Shown: piece by piece, positions 38,681 through 47,416 of the stretch
Numbering within the stretch: the first letter of the stretch is position 1
Layout: each line of letters starts with the position of its first letter
Assembly: GCF_024753135.1 (NCBI RefSeq)
Contig: NZ_JANUGP010000002.1
Location: forward strand, 62,001 to 126,000
Direction: 5' to 3'
Length of the DNA: 64,000 nt
Origin: Streptomyces pyxinicus
Lineage (GTDB): Bacteria > Actinomycetota > Actinomycetes > Streptomycetales > Streptomycetaceae
The notes under the pieces: generated by a model
The model's input: the letters and a program-made list of their open reading frames with translations, nothing else
What the model was told of the DNA's origin: nothing
The model's database searches: none
Position numbers and translations under genes: made by a program

Positions 38681-39742
38681 CTATTCCGCGCCCGTTTCGC
38701 CACTGACTTTCAGGGTCTGACCGGCACTGATGTGATTCGGGTCGGACCCGATCGCCTTCTTGTTGTCGGCGTACAGCGCACGCCACCCGCCGTCGACGTC
38801 AAGGGAGTCGGCGATGGAGCAGAGCGTGTCGCCCGCGTGGACGGTGTAACCCTCCGACGCAGGGGAGGCGTGACGCCCGGAAGAGTTCTCCTTCTGACCG
38901 TTTGTCACGCTTTCGTCGGCACTCCCGCCCCGGTGACGGCCACCGCTGCTGAGGTCGCCGGTGTCGACCAGGCTCCAGGAACCGACGCTCTGGGTGGGAT
39001 TGTCCGACTCGTCGAGCCCTGGCGTGGTGGTGGGCGTGCTGTCGCTCCCTTCCGTGTCACCTGTGTCCGGGGTGGTGGACTTGTCGGACTCGGGGGTTTC
39101 GGCACCCTTGGAGCCGGAGTGCTTCTCGTCCTGCTTGCCGTGCCCGGACCCGGACGTCTCGGTGGAGCCGGCGGGCTTGTCCGTCTCGGAGTCCGAGCCG
39201 GACCCCTTGCCGGAAGCGGACCCGGAGTCGGAGGGGGTCGAAGATTCCGGCGTACCGGACGAGTCGGATGAGTCGGGTGAACCGGCCGAGTCGGTTGAAC
39301 CGGATGAGTCGGTCGAACCGTCGGTGTCGCCGGAGCCGACGCCCGTGTCCACGTCCACGGAACCGGAGTTGGAGCTGAGGCCGGACAGCACGGCACACGT
39401 GGCCCAGGGGGTGGTGCCCTGGTCGGCGAGCATCTTCTCGGCGACGGCTATCTGCTGCGAACGGCTGGCCTGGTCGGCGCTGGCGGCGTACTGGTCACCG
39501 CCGTACTTGTTCCAGTCCTCCTGCGAGATCTGGAGGCCGCCGTAGTAGCCGTTGCCGCTGTTGGCGCTCCACGACCCACCGCTCTCGCACTCGGCGACCT
39601 TGTCCCAGGTCGTGCCGTCGGCGGCGTTGGCGCTCGCCGCGCCGAGCAGCGGGATGGCGATGGCGGAGCCGGTCACTCCGGCCGCGACGAGGAGTGCCGG
39701 AGCCTGACGGGGGCGACGGTGACGACCGTTCCCGGAGAGCAT
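38681..39742 (-). CDS. Second Rpf-like transglycosylase with long acidic linker and LysM
   Basis: A secreted 353-residue protein with the same layout as its neighbour: signal peptide (about 1-41, ending ANA), Rpf domain (TTWDKVAECESGGSW, GYYGGLQISQEDW) and C-terminal LysM (YTVHAGDTLCSIADSLDVDGG...HISAGQTLKV). The linker between them is about 150 residues of Ser, Asp, Thr, Gly and Glu, far longer and more acidic than in the first copy. Start at 39742 is preceded by AAAGG. No ydaO element is visible upstream, so the tandem copies are regulated differently. Confidence 0.92.
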   Translation of the reverse strand: MLSGNGRHRRPRQAPALLVAAGVTGSAIAIPLLGAASANAADGTTWDKVAECESGGSWSANSGNGYYGGLQISQEDWNKYGGDQYAASADQASRSQQIAVAEKMLADQGTTPWATCAVLSGLSSNSGSVDVDTGVGSGDTDGSTDSSGSTDSAGSPDSSDSSGTPESSTPSDSGSASGKGSGSDSETDKPAGSTETSGSGHGKQDEKHSGSKGAETPESDKSTTPDTGDTEGSDSTPTTTPGLDESDNPTQSVGSWSLVDTGDLSSGGRHRGGSADESVTNGQKENSSGRHASPASEGYTVHAGDTLCSIADSLDVDGGWRALYADNKKAIGSDPNHISAGQTLKVSGETGAE

Positions 39743-39828
39743 GCGGGAGCCTTTCGTGCGACAGCGGGGACCGGCGCGGCGCATGGTGCCCGCCGCGCGT
39801 TGATGGGTGAACGTATCGGCATACGATC

Positions 39829-39841
39829 ACTTGTCACAAGT
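39829..39841. promoter_or_regulatory. 13-base palindrome upstream of the second Rpf gene
   Basis: ACTTGT-C-ACAAGT, perfect 6-base arms, about 90 bases upstream of the start. A CGTAT-CGGC-ATACG inverted repeat (39812-39825) lies next to it. Likely promoter-proximal operator; the protein is not known. Confidence 0.4.
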
Positions 39842-39899
39842 TCATGCCGCAGAGATCACGTGAAGATCACAGAGTTGAACGCCGGTCCTATTGACCGTT

Positions 39900-41270
39900 C
39901 TACGGCTGTTCCCCACCCCTTGCCCCGCCTTCTGTCCCGCGCTCTGCCGTACCCCCTGCACCGCCCCCGGCCGGCTCCGCGGTGAACGTCACGGGCAGCG
40001 TCCGCAGCCCGCGCATGATCAGCCCGCCGCGCCAGCGAAGTTCCTCCGGATCCACGCCGAGCCGCAGGTCGGGCAGGCGGCCCAGGAGGGTGGCGAGCGC
40101 GGTCTGGCCCTCCAGCCGGGCGAGCGGGGCGCCCAGGCAGTAGTGGATGCCGTGGCCGTAACCGAGGTGCTGGTTGTCCCGGCGGGCGAGGTCCAGCGCA
40201 TCGGGGTCGGCGAACCGCTCCGGGTCCCGGTTGGCCGCGGCGAGCACGACCAGCACCGGGTCGCCGGCGGCGATGGCCTGCCCGCCGATGGTGAGCGGCT
40301 CGGTGGCGAACCGCCAGGTCGCCAGCTCCACCGGCCCGTCGAAGCGGAGCAGTTCCTCCACGCCGGTCGCCAGCAGGTCCCGCTCCCCGCGGGCCAGGGA
40401 CTCCTGGAGCCGGCCGCGCTGCTCGGGGTGGGTGAGCAGCGCGTAGGTGCCGTTGCCGATGAGGTTGACCGTCGTCTCGAAGCCGGCGAACAGCAGGATG
40501 AAGGCCATCGCCGCCGCCTCGTTCTCGGTGAGGTGCTCACCGTGGTCCGAGGCGCGGATGAGCGCGGAGATCAGGTCCTCGCCGGGCACGGGCTCGGCGG
40601 GCAGCGCCGCGCGCTTGCGGTGGATCAGCTCGGCGAGATAGCCGCGCATCTTCTTCACCGACCGGGCGACCCCGCCCCGGGGCCCGCCCCCGTGCCGGAT
40701 CATCATGCCCGCCCAGTCCCGGAAGTCGTCCTGGTCCTCGCGCGGGACGCCGAGCAGGTCGCAGATGGCGTAGATGGGCAGCGGGAAGGCGAACTCGTGG
40801 ATGAGGTCGGCCGAGCCCCGCTCCGCGAAACCGTCGATGAGGTGATCGGTCAGTTCCTGCACCCGGGGCGCGAACTCGGCGACCCGGCGGGGCGTGAACG
40901 CCTTGCTGACCAGGCGGCGCAGCCGGGTGTGGTCCGGCGGGTCGATGTTCAGCAGATGCGTCATCAGCTCCGCCTTGCGCTCCCCCGGGATACCGGTCTT
41001 GCCCTTGGCGTGCGCCGGCTCGTCGTGATGCGCCGGGTTCTTGCTCAGCCGCTGGTCGGCCAGCGCCTGCCTGGCATCGCCGTACCGCGTGACCAGCCAG
41101 GCCTCCACCCCGCTGGGCAACCTCGTCCGGTGCACGGGCGCGTGCTCGCGCAGCCAGGCGTAGGCGGGGTACGGGTCGGCCGCGAACTCCCAGGTGAAGA
41201 GGTCGGGTGCGGGGGTGGTGGCGGGGGGCTGCGGGTGCTGCGGCTGCGGGGTGTGGGGCTGGTCGGTCAC
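39900..41270 (-). CDS. Cytochrome P450
   Basis: A 456-residue soluble bacterial P450. I-helix LLFAGFETTVNLIGNG (oxygen-binding AGFETT), the ExxR pair in EELLRF, and the heme loop YGHGIHYCLGAPLARLEG with the proximal cysteine. A Pro/Gln-rich N-terminus and a Gly-rich C-terminus are extra to the core. Hydroxylation of an unknown substrate; no ferredoxin gene adjoins. It begins within 10 bases of two tandem 22-base repeats. Confidence 0.93.
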   Translation of the reverse strand: MTDQPHTPQPQHPQPPATTPAPDLFTWEFAADPYPAYAWLREHAPVHRTRLPSGVEAWLVTRYGDARQALADQRLSKNPAHHDEPAHAKGKTGIPGERKAELMTHLLNIDPPDHTRLRRLVSKAFTPRRVAEFAPRVQELTDHLIDGFAERGSADLIHEFAFPLPIYAICDLLGVPREDQDDFRDWAGMMIRHGGGPRGGVARSVKKMRGYLAELIHRKRAALPAEPVPGEDLISALIRASDHGEHLTENEAAAMAFILLFAGFETTVNLIGNGTYALLTHPEQRGRLQESLARGERDLLATGVEELLRFDGPVELATWRFATEPLTIGGQAIAAGDPVLVVLAAANRDPERFADPDALDLARRDNQHLGYGHGIHYCLGAPLARLEGQTALATLLGRLPDLRLGVDPEELRWRGGLIMRGLRTLPVTFTAEPAGGGAGGTAERGTEGGARGGEQP

Positions 41271-41278
41271 CTCACGAC

Positions 41279-41321
41279 GGTATCCGGGTGGGGGCTCGGC
41301 GGTATCCGGGTGGGGGCTCGG
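41279..41321. repeat. Tandem 22-base repeat upstream of the P450 gene
   Basis: GGTATCCGGGTGGGGGCTCGG occurs at 41279-41299 and 41301-41321, separated by one base. It lies immediately 5' of the P450 start, where leader or promoter sequences belong. Confidence 0.8.
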
Positions 41322-41424
41322 GGGGAGCGGGCGCCCGGGTCGGACGCGGTGTGCCTCCTTGTCACTCCTCTCCTGGTGATCGCTCCTCTCCTGATGGTCC
41401 TGATGGCCGCGCCTTCCCTGGTGG

Positions 41425-42447
41425 TCACTCCTCCCCTCGTGCCGGGCCCGTGCCCTCCGTGGCCTTTATCGCGTCCCGGTAGGCCCGGGCCGCCGCCCGC
41501 AGGGCCGCTTCCGGGTCCACGCCGGCCGCCTCGGCGCGGACGGCCAGGGCGAGGAGTTCGTAGCCGATGCCGTCGCCCTGGGGCAGGGGCACGGCCAGGC
41601 CGGCCGTGCGGGCGCGGGAGGCGAGCTTGGCGGCGAGGGCGAGACCGGGCTGGCCGACGGGGATGCCCTCGGTGACCGAGGTGCGCCGCTTCTCCTCCGC
41701 CTTGGTGCGCAGCCAGTGCGCCTTGACGTCTTCCGGGGTCTCGGCCGTCTCGTCGCCGAACACGTGCGGATGACGGTGGATGAGCTTGGCGACGATGCCG
41801 GCGGCCACGTCGTCCACGGAGAACGGTGTGTCCGGGTGCTCCTCGGCGATCCGGGAGTGGAAGACGACCTGGAGGAGGACGTCGCCCAGCTCCTCGCGCA
41901 GTTCCTCGCGGTCGCCGGCCTCGATCGCCTCGACCAGTTCGTACGCCTCCTCGATGCCGTACTTGGCCAGGCCCTCGTGGGTCTGCCGGGAGGACCACGG
42001 GCACTCGGCGCGGATGCGGTCCATCACCTGGACGAGGTCAAGGAGGCGGGCGCCCGGCAGGTCGTAGGAAGCGGGCAGCAGCTCCAGCTCGGGCATGGCG
42101 ACCCGGCCGGAGCCGGCCAGCCGGGCCAGGCCGTCGGTGAGCGCGGGCTCGCCGTCGCCCGTCGCCACCACGACCACCGTGCGCCCGCCGGCGCAGGCGT
42201 CCACCAGCTCCCGCGCCGTGGGTGCCGTGTGCTCCACCGCTATCCCGGCCTCCCGCAGATACGGCAGCTGCGGATGCGCTCCGTCCGCGCACAGCACGGT
42301 GTCGGCCGACCGCAGGGCCTGCCAGGCGGGCCAGGACAGCAGGCCGGGGGCGACGCGGTGGCTAGTGGTGAGCAGGACGACGCGGCCGGCGGCGGACTCG
42401 TGACCCGCGGGGCCGGGGGCGGTGGATTCGGGGCTGGATGCGTTCAC
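41425..42447 (-). CDS. MazG family nucleotide pyrophosphohydrolase
   Basis: About 340 residues. The C-terminal part carries MazG motifs: ECPWSSRQTHEGLAKYGIEEAYEL, EELREELGDVLLQVVFHSRIAEE and FGDETAETPEDV, with the EEXXE and EXXD metal-binding acids. The N-terminal ~120 residues resemble a truncated tetrapyrrole-methylase-like module as in YabN, with TGDGEPALTDGLARL. It should cleave (d)NTPs to NMP and PPi. GTG 42447 used; another GTG lies at 42465. Confidence 0.86.
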   Translation of the reverse strand: MNASSPESTAPGPAGHESAAGRVVLLTTSHRVAPGLLSWPAWQALRSADTVLCADGAHPQLPYLREAGIAVEHTAPTARELVDACAGGRTVVVVATGDGEPALTDGLARLAGSGRVAMPELELLPASYDLPGARLLDLVQVMDRIRAECPWSSRQTHEGLAKYGIEEAYELVEAIEAGDREELREELGDVLLQVVFHSRIAEEHPDTPFSVDDVAAGIVAKLIHRHPHVFGDETAETPEDVKAHWLRTKAEEKRRTSVTEGIPVGQPGLALAAKLASRARTAGLAVPLPQGDGIGYELLALAVRAEAAGVDPEAALRAAARAYRDAIKATEGTGPARGEE

Positions 42448-42554
42448 GCTCCGAACGTAGCCCACGGCGACGACGAGCGGATTTGGTTATCCACAGGGGC
42501 GCTGGATCGTGTGATCGTATGCCCCGCCCGTCCGGTGACTCGCCCGTCCGGTGG

Positions 42555-43208
42555 CTAGGTGGTGATCGGCTGCCCCGCCGTCGCCGTCGTGACCTCCCGC
42601 ACCCATGGCGTCTTTGCATCCACCCGGCTGCTCTTCTGCACGTCCCAGGAGCCGTAGCGCGGGTTGAGGTCGACGTGGAGTTCGGCGGACGCCTTCGACA
42701 GGGCCTTCCAGAAGGGCGGCTGGCTGGTGTCGGTGCCGAGCTTGGCCGCGAGCTTCTGCGCCTCCAGTTGCAGCCGCAGGTTCTCGTCGAGGCGGGCGGG
42801 CGCGATCCCGTACTTCTGGAGCCAGGCCGTCTCCAGGCCCTTGGTGCCGCCGGCCTGCTTCTCCAGGTCGGTGCGCATGCCCTGGATCTCCTTGCGGGTC
42901 ACCGTGATGCCCTCCTCCCGCGCGGCCCGGTGCAGCACCCGGTCCAGGACCATGTTGTGCAGGGTGTCGCGGGTGAGGCCGCCGGTGGAGGCGACCACCT
43001 GCTGGTACTGGGTCTCGTCCGACACCGCGGCCCGCTGGGCCTCGCGGACCTCGCCGACCCGGCTCTCCAGCTGGGAGACGGTGATCCGCTGCCCTCCGAC
43101 GACGGCCGCCGCGCCCGGGTGCGCGTCGTTTCCGCAGGCGGTGAGTGCGGGTGCCGCGGCGGCGATCGCGGCGGTGAGGACGAGCGCGGTGCGACGGCGG
43201 CGGTGCAA
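42555..43208 (-). CDS. SurA N-terminal-like lipoprotein
   Basis: A 217-residue exported lipoprotein (lipobox LTAC about residue 23) with a SurA/peptidyl-prolyl chaperone-like N-terminal module: VVGGQRITVSQLESRVGEV and DTLHNMVLDRVLHRAAREEGITVTRKEIQ. No complete parvulin domain follows, so chaperone rather than isomerase function. The start codon is inferred to be TTG at 43208 because GGAGG lies 5 bases upstream and the product then begins with a basic signal peptide; further upstream GTG/ATG codons give an unlikely leader. Confidence 0.8.
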   Translation of the reverse strand: MHRRRRTALVLTAAIAAAAPALTACGNDAHPGAAAVVGGQRITVSQLESRVGEVREAQRAAVSDETQYQQVVASTGGLTRDTLHNMVLDRVLHRAAREEGITVTRKEIQGMRTDLEKQAGGTKGLETAWLQKYGIAPARLDENLRLQLEAQKLAAKLGTDTSQPPFWKALSKASAELHVDLNPRYGSWDVQKSSRVDAKTPWVREVTTATAGQPITT

Positions 43209-43427
43209 GGAGACCTCCAAGGGGAGCTTGTGCGGCGGTGCACAAAGTCTTGCGGTGATCGATGGTAGGCAGCGGCCGGGCTCCGGCCAACCCATTCGAC
43301 CAACGATTCCCGGGTGATTCGGGTACTGCTCCTCGGGACGGCCCCTGGGCGCAGCCCTTCGCCTCCGTCGGCGCCGGCCGTTCGGACCCGGCCCGTCCCC
43401 GTCCGGCCCGAACCGGGGTCCGACCCG

Positions 43428-44051
43428 TCAGACCCGGCCGTTCACCGCCCGCTCGACGGCCGCGGCCACGTCGTGCCGCAACCCGTCACCGGTCCCGACC
43501 GTGGTGACGTTCGCGCCCGCGTGAGCGCCCCCGACCAGCACGAATCCGACCTTGCCGTACCCGGACGCGCTCTGGGCCGCCGCCGTGACCTCGGGCTTGC
43601 CGACGGCCAGGACGACATCGCAGGAGCGCTGGAGCATCCCGTTGAGGAACGGACGCGCGTTGCCGGTGCTCTGCTCGCCGGTCACCTGGGCGTAGCTGAC
43701 GCGGGCGTGGGTCGTGAGGGAGGCGTCCTGCATGCCTCGCCAGACGTCGGCGGCGGCGCCCGTGGTGATGCCGTTCTCACCGGTGAGCAGACAGGCGTCG
43801 GTCTCGGTGTAGTGCCGGGCGCGGGTGTCGGGGACCGGCGGACGGTCGTCGTGCCGGGAGAGCAGGACCCCGGTCACCACCAGCGCGCCGACGACGGCCA
43901 CCGCGCCCGCCGTGAGGGCGATGGCGCGCCCGCTCAGGGCGCGCAGCCACGCGACGGCGGCCCGTCCCACGACGGCGAGCCGCCCACCCGCCGACGGCGC
44001 CGCCGCCTTCGCCGGACGCCCCTGCGTCACCTGTCTGACCTGCTTGGCCAC
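43428..44051 (-). CDS. Membrane-anchored protein, partial BMP/periplasmic-binding-like
   Basis: A 207-residue protein with one transmembrane helix (about 43-64) and an extracellular domain. LLTGENGITTGAAADVWRGMQDAS, QSTGNARPFLNGMLQRSCDVVLAVGKPEVTAAAQSA resembles the first lobe of BMP/Med-type substrate-binding proteins, but the second lobe is missing. A receptor or degenerate binding protein is possible; function unassigned. Confidence 0.7.
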   Translation of the reverse strand: MAKQVRQVTQGRPAKAAAPSAGGRLAVVGRAAVAWLRALSGRAIALTAGAVAVVGALVVTGVLLSRHDDRPPVPDTRARHYTETDACLLTGENGITTGAAADVWRGMQDASLTTHARVSYAQVTGEQSTGNARPFLNGMLQRSCDVVLAVGKPEVTAAAQSASGYGKVGFVLVGGAHAGANVTTVGTGDGLRHDVAAAVERAVNGRV

Positions 44052-44108
44052 GTCCTACCCGCTTCCTTGCCTTGCGCCGTCACCGGTTCTCGCCGTCCGT
44101 CCCCCGGC

Positions 44109-44435
44109 TCAGGGGCGGCCGGACCGCCGTGGCCACGCCGTCCACGCGTGCACCGAGGCGCCCGCGGTGGACAGCAGGATCAGCAGCAGGTCGGCCGCGA
44201 ACAACGCACCGTGGGTGTCCTCCGGGGTCAGCGCCAGATCGGTGCACCAGGCAGTGAGGACCGCGCTGAACGCCAGGAAGGGCCACCAGCCGGCGCCGCC
44301 GCGTCCGCGCAACGCCATCACCAGGGACGGCACGGGACACAGCAGACCGAGACTGACGACGGGGAGCGCCGTGAGCACGGCCCGCACGAGGTACGGCCGC
44401 GGTCCGGCGGCCCTCGCGATGCTACCGATCCTCAT
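44109..44435 (-). CDS. Small integral membrane protein of unknown function
   Basis: A 108-residue protein with about three hydrophobic helices (LVRAVLTALPVVSLGLLCPVPSLVMAL, PFLAFSAVLTAWCTDLAL, ALFAADLLLILLSTAGASV). Unrecognised. It lies between the BMP-like and DUF1906 genes in the same direction with short gaps. Confidence 0.65.
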   Translation of the reverse strand: MRIGSIARAAGPRPYLVRAVLTALPVVSLGLLCPVPSLVMALRGRGGAGWWPFLAFSAVLTAWCTDLALTPEDTHGALFAADLLLILLSTAGASVHAWTAWPRRSGRP

Positions 44436-44488
44436 CCCGCCGTCCTTCCCCTGCTGCCGTGGGTGCCGTGATGGTCGCCGTGCGCGGG

Positions 44489-45319
44489 TCAGCCGGTGAT
44501 GGCGACCGGTGCGTCCCAGGTGTCGCGGTCGACGGTGAGCGTGACACCGCCGCGCGTCTCCTTGCTGTTGACCTTGTACTGGTGGGCCCGGCTGTGGTCG
44601 GTGAACTGGCTCGCGCCCCAGGGCCAGTCGGAGGTGGTGGTGTCCTTGCCGTCCCACAGGGCGTACCAGAGGTTGCCCGGCAGGTCGGTCTTGTCGCCGG
44701 CGGTGGCGATCGCCTTGGCGCTGGAGCTGGTGAAGCCGTAGAAACCGGCCCGGTAGGTCTTGGCGCGCAGCTGCTTGCCGAAGGAGCGCACGTACGTCAG
44801 CACGGCGTCGTCGCACGACTTGTTCGTCGTGTCGTACGGCTCCATGTCGAGGTAGATCGCGCTGCCGGCCTTCATGCCGAGCGCGGACGCCTTGGCCACC
44901 GCGTCGTTGGCGTCGCTGGTGCCGAGGGAGGCGGCGGTGGAGGGGCTGAGCTTCTCCGGGTTGGAGCCGGTCTGGCAGGACGGCTGGGCGCCGACGTAGA
45001 TCGGGACGAGCTTCCAGCCGAGGGAGCTGACCGACTTCACCCAGGAGGCGGTGAGGTTCGGCTGGGCGCAGCCGCGGTTCTTGCCGCCGACGTAGACGGC
45101 CGCGGCGCCGTAGTACTTGTCGGTGTGCCAGGCCTTCATCGCGGTGAGCGACGGCGCGGTGCAGGTGTCGAAGGCGCGGCCGGTGAACGTCTTCTGCGCC
45201 GGCCAGGTGGTGGCGGCCATCGACGTCTGCGCCGCGATCCCGGCGCCCGCGAGGACGGCGGCCCCGACGGCTCCCCACGTGATGTACCTGCGCTTCTTGG
45301 ACTGCCGGTGCTCGGCCAT
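44489..45319 (-). CDS. Secreted DUF1906 glycoside-hydrolase-like protein
   Basis: A 276-residue secreted protein. N-terminal basic residues KKRRYITW and a hydrophobic segment (to about 36) resemble a Tat- or Sec-type signal. The mature part fits DUF1906 (Rv2525c family, TIM-barrel related to GH25): GRAFDTCTAPSLTAMKAW, AAVYVGGKNRGC, LVPIYVGAQPSC, SAIYLDMEPYD (acidic pair) and LWYALWDGKD. Such proteins bind or cleave cell-wall glycans. ATG 45319 is preceded by AGGGG. Confidence 0.88.
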   Translation of the reverse strand: MAEHRQSKKRRYITWGAVGAAVLAGAGIAAQTSMAATTWPAQKTFTGRAFDTCTAPSLTAMKAWHTDKYYGAAAVYVGGKNRGCAQPNLTASWVKSVSSLGWKLVPIYVGAQPSCQTGSNPEKLSPSTAASLGTSDANDAVAKASALGMKAGSAIYLDMEPYDTTNKSCDDAVLTYVRSFGKQLRAKTYRAGFYGFTSSSAKAIATAGDKTDLPGNLWYALWDGKDTTTSDWPWGASQFTDHSRAHQYKVNSKETRGGVTLTVDRDTWDAPVAITG

Positions 45320-45715
45320 CCCCACCCCTGAAGTTTCTCTGCGTGCGCGCGCGTGTGTGCGCGTGCACATGGATGCGTATAGAGCGGCGTACGACGGCGA
45401 TCGGCGCGTGGCGTACGTCCGCTGGAAAGTGCTGGGCCCCTGGTACGGCGCGTGCGAGTCCGTCTCGGTCCGTCTCGACGGCACTCTTCCCGGCGCCTGG
45501 AGCGGATCGCAAACTAACCGACGGCGTTCCTGTGAACGGGAAACGGAGTCCCTGGATCAGCACATGATCACACCAACTCCTGGCAAAGATCGCCCGCTTG
45601 TCCGTTTCCGCCTGATGCGCGGAGGGCCGGTACCGGGGTGGCCTTCCCTACGGGACGCCATGGTGCCGCCCCCGTGACCTAGTCTTTGCCCCCTGTGCTG
45701 CCTTGGGGGGTAGAG
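45320..45715. other. Intergenic region with alternating purine-pyrimidine tract
   Basis: 396 bases between two divergent genes. It includes a 32-base strictly alternating tract (45340-45371) and an AT-richer stretch near 45500-45590. No gene seen. The DUF1906 promoter should lie here. Confidence 0.5.
45340..45371. repeat. 32-base alternating purine-pyrimidine tract
   Basis: From T45340 to G45371 purines and pyrimidines alternate without exception, mostly CG and TG steps. It begins 21 bases upstream of the DUF1906 start codon. Such sequence readily adopts Z-DNA under negative supercoiling. Confidence 0.85.
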
Positions 45716-46084
45716 ATGGAAAAGCGTCTGGAGGCCGGCTGGTTCCAGCGGATCGCCTGGTCGGTCCTGGCGTGGGGGTCGCTGGGTCTGCTGGTCTGGG
45801 TCCCGTTCCTGTACGTGGCGATACGCCGCCGGCGGGGGTCGGACTGGGGGGCGTTCGCGGCGTTCGCCCTCTACGAGTGCGTGACGTTCCCGTGGGCGGT
45901 CTGGAAGACCGACCAGAGCGATCCGGTGCTCGGCGGCGTCTTCCTGCTGTGCCTGCTGATAGCGACGGCGATGCTGCTGTTCGCCATGTTCGACCGGCGG
46001 CCGACCACACAGGCGCCTCCACTGGCATACGGCGCCCCGACACCGGCCCAGGGCCATCCGTACGGCGCCCCTTACGGGCGCTAG
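45716..46084 (+). CDS. Small membrane protein of unknown function
   Basis: A 122-residue protein with three predicted helices (IAWSVLAWGSLGLLVWVPFLYVAI, WGAFAAFALYECVTFPWAV, VLGGVFLLCLLIATAMLLFAMF) and a Pro/Tyr/Gly-rich C-terminal tail (AYGAPTPAQGHPYGAPYGR). No family recognised. The ATG at 45716 follows a GGGGGG-TAGAG region; the upstream readings do not improve it. Confidence 0.75.
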   Translation: MEKRLEAGWFQRIAWSVLAWGSLGLLVWVPFLYVAIRRRRGSDWGAFAAFALYECVTFPWAVWKTDQSDPVLGGVFLLCLLIATAMLLFAMFDRRPTTQAPPLAYGAPTPAQGHPYGAPYGR

Positions 46085-46175
46085 ACGACCACACCAGCGC
46101 CGACCGGACGTCTGTGCTTGTGGCAGCTGAGCACCACGAGGGCGCCGTAGGCGGACAGGCGGCCCGCCGCATGGT

Positions 46176-47270
46176 TCACGCGCCCGGACGGCCGGCCCTC
46201 TCCCATTCCACGAACGTGTTGGTGCGGGCGTGGACGAACTGCTTGGCGGGGTCCGTGAAGTAGATCCACGGGATACTGCCGATGTGGCCGCCGAGCGCGT
46301 GGAACTGCTCGACACCCTCCGCGTAGCGCTCCGTGCGGAACAGGGAGTAGGCCAGCAGATGGCGTACGAAGGACACTCGGTGGTGGTCGCGCGGCATGTG
46401 GGCGGCCGCCTCCAGCGTGGCGTCGATGGCCGGGTTCACGAACGGTTGCCGGTAGACCGTCACGTCGTTGTCCTGGAACTGTTGCTCGAAGATCGCGTAC
46501 AGCCGCAGCACGGGCAGCGGGCTTCCGGGCGGGGCCGTGGCCGCGGCCTGCTCCGCGAAGGCGTACATCAACTCGTGGGAACCCTGCCACTTGGCGCACC
46601 AGTACTGCAGGGCGCGCGCGTGGGCGCCGAAATGGTACGGGTCGCGCGCCACGATCTCGGCCCACAGCGCCCGGAAGTCGTCGTACGACCAGCCGAGGCC
46701 CTGGGCGACCGCAAGCTGTACGACCCAGGGGCTGGGGTCCTCAGGGGCCATCCGCGCGGCCTCCTGGGAGACGGGCAGCGTCTCGGTCAGCAACCGGCGG
46801 TACCCCTCGAACTGCTCGGCCGTGGTGTACCGCGCCCGCAACGCGCCCCGCGCCTTGGCCGCCAGCATGACGAGCGCGTCGGCGTGGACCAGGGTGGCGG
46901 CCGGATCGTGCGGGTACTCGGTGCGCCACGCCTTGACCCAGGCGTCGTCCTCGACGGCCGCGTCGGCGAGGATGCCGAGCCGATACCACCTCAGGTCCCA
47001 GTCCCTGCCCGCTCCCGCGAGGTACGCGGCCGCCCGGCGCCAGTCACCGGCCAGGGCCCCGGAGGCGACGGCGTCGGCCTCCGGATCGGGCCCCGCCGAG
47101 CGCGCGTCGAGCTGGTCGCCCGGGACGAGCCCGTAGGCGGCGGCGTCGATGACGATCGGCTTCTTCGCCACCGCGGCGCGCTTGGCCCGTGCCTTGCGGG
47201 CGTTGACGGGAATGGAGACTGCGGCATAGCCGAGCAGGCCGGTGCCGGCTATGGCGACGAGAGGGTTCAT
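46176..47270 (-). CDS. Alpha-helical TPR-like protein with N-terminal membrane helix
   Basis: A 364-residue protein with a short hydrophobic N-terminus (LVAIAGTGLLGYAAVSIPV) and a long helical region of repeat-like pairs (DPEADAVASGALAGDWRRAAAYL, EDPSPWVVQLAVAQGLGWSYDDFRALWAEI, VSFVRHLLAYSLFRTERYAEGVEQF) that resembles tetratricopeptide or DUF4034-like repeats. Likely a protein-interaction scaffold at the membrane; function unknown. AGGAAG lies 8 bases before the ATG. Confidence 0.75.
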   Translation of the reverse strand: MNPLVAIAGTGLLGYAAVSIPVNARKARAKRAAVAKKPIVIDAAAYGLVPGDQLDARSAGPDPEADAVASGALAGDWRRAAAYLAGAGRDWDLRWYRLGILADAAVEDDAWVKAWRTEYPHDPAATLVHADALVMLAAKARGALRARYTTAEQFEGYRRLLTETLPVSQEAARMAPEDPSPWVVQLAVAQGLGWSYDDFRALWAEIVARDPYHFGAHARALQYWCAKWQGSHELMYAFAEQAAATAPPGSPLPVLRLYAIFEQQFQDNDVTVYRQPFVNPAIDATLEAAAHMPRDHHRVSFVRHLLAYSLFRTERYAEGVEQFHALGGHIGSIPWIYFTDPAKQFVHARTNTFVEWERAGRPGA

Positions 47271-47416
47271 CGGTGGCTTCCTAGGACGGTTGGGGAAAAG
47301 CTGGCGTAGTAGCTGCCACCACTGTCTGTGATCATCAGGGCCCCTGAATGTTGACCGATATGGACGAATAGTCCGGCAGATGCAAACTGGAGCTCCCAGA
47401 CGTGATCCGGGTTCAT
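47267..47416 (-). CDS. Possible 49-residue ORF coupled to the TPR-like gene
   Basis: A short frame ending in an ATGA overlap with the downstream start at 47270, and beginning right after GGAGGT. The product (WELQFASAGLFVHIGQHSG and so on) is not GC-biased nonsense in composition, but the Shine-Dalgarno spacing is too short and no homologue is known to me. Could equally be a chance frame. Confidence 0.25.
   Translation of the reverse strand: MNPDHVWELQFASAGLFVHIGQHSGALMITDSGGSYYASFSPTVLGSHR

Noticed and set aside
42555..43295. Longer start of the SurA-like lipoprotein at 43295.
   Set aside because: It adds 29 residues before the signal peptide and has no Shine-Dalgarno; the TTG at 43208 has GGAGG at good spacing.
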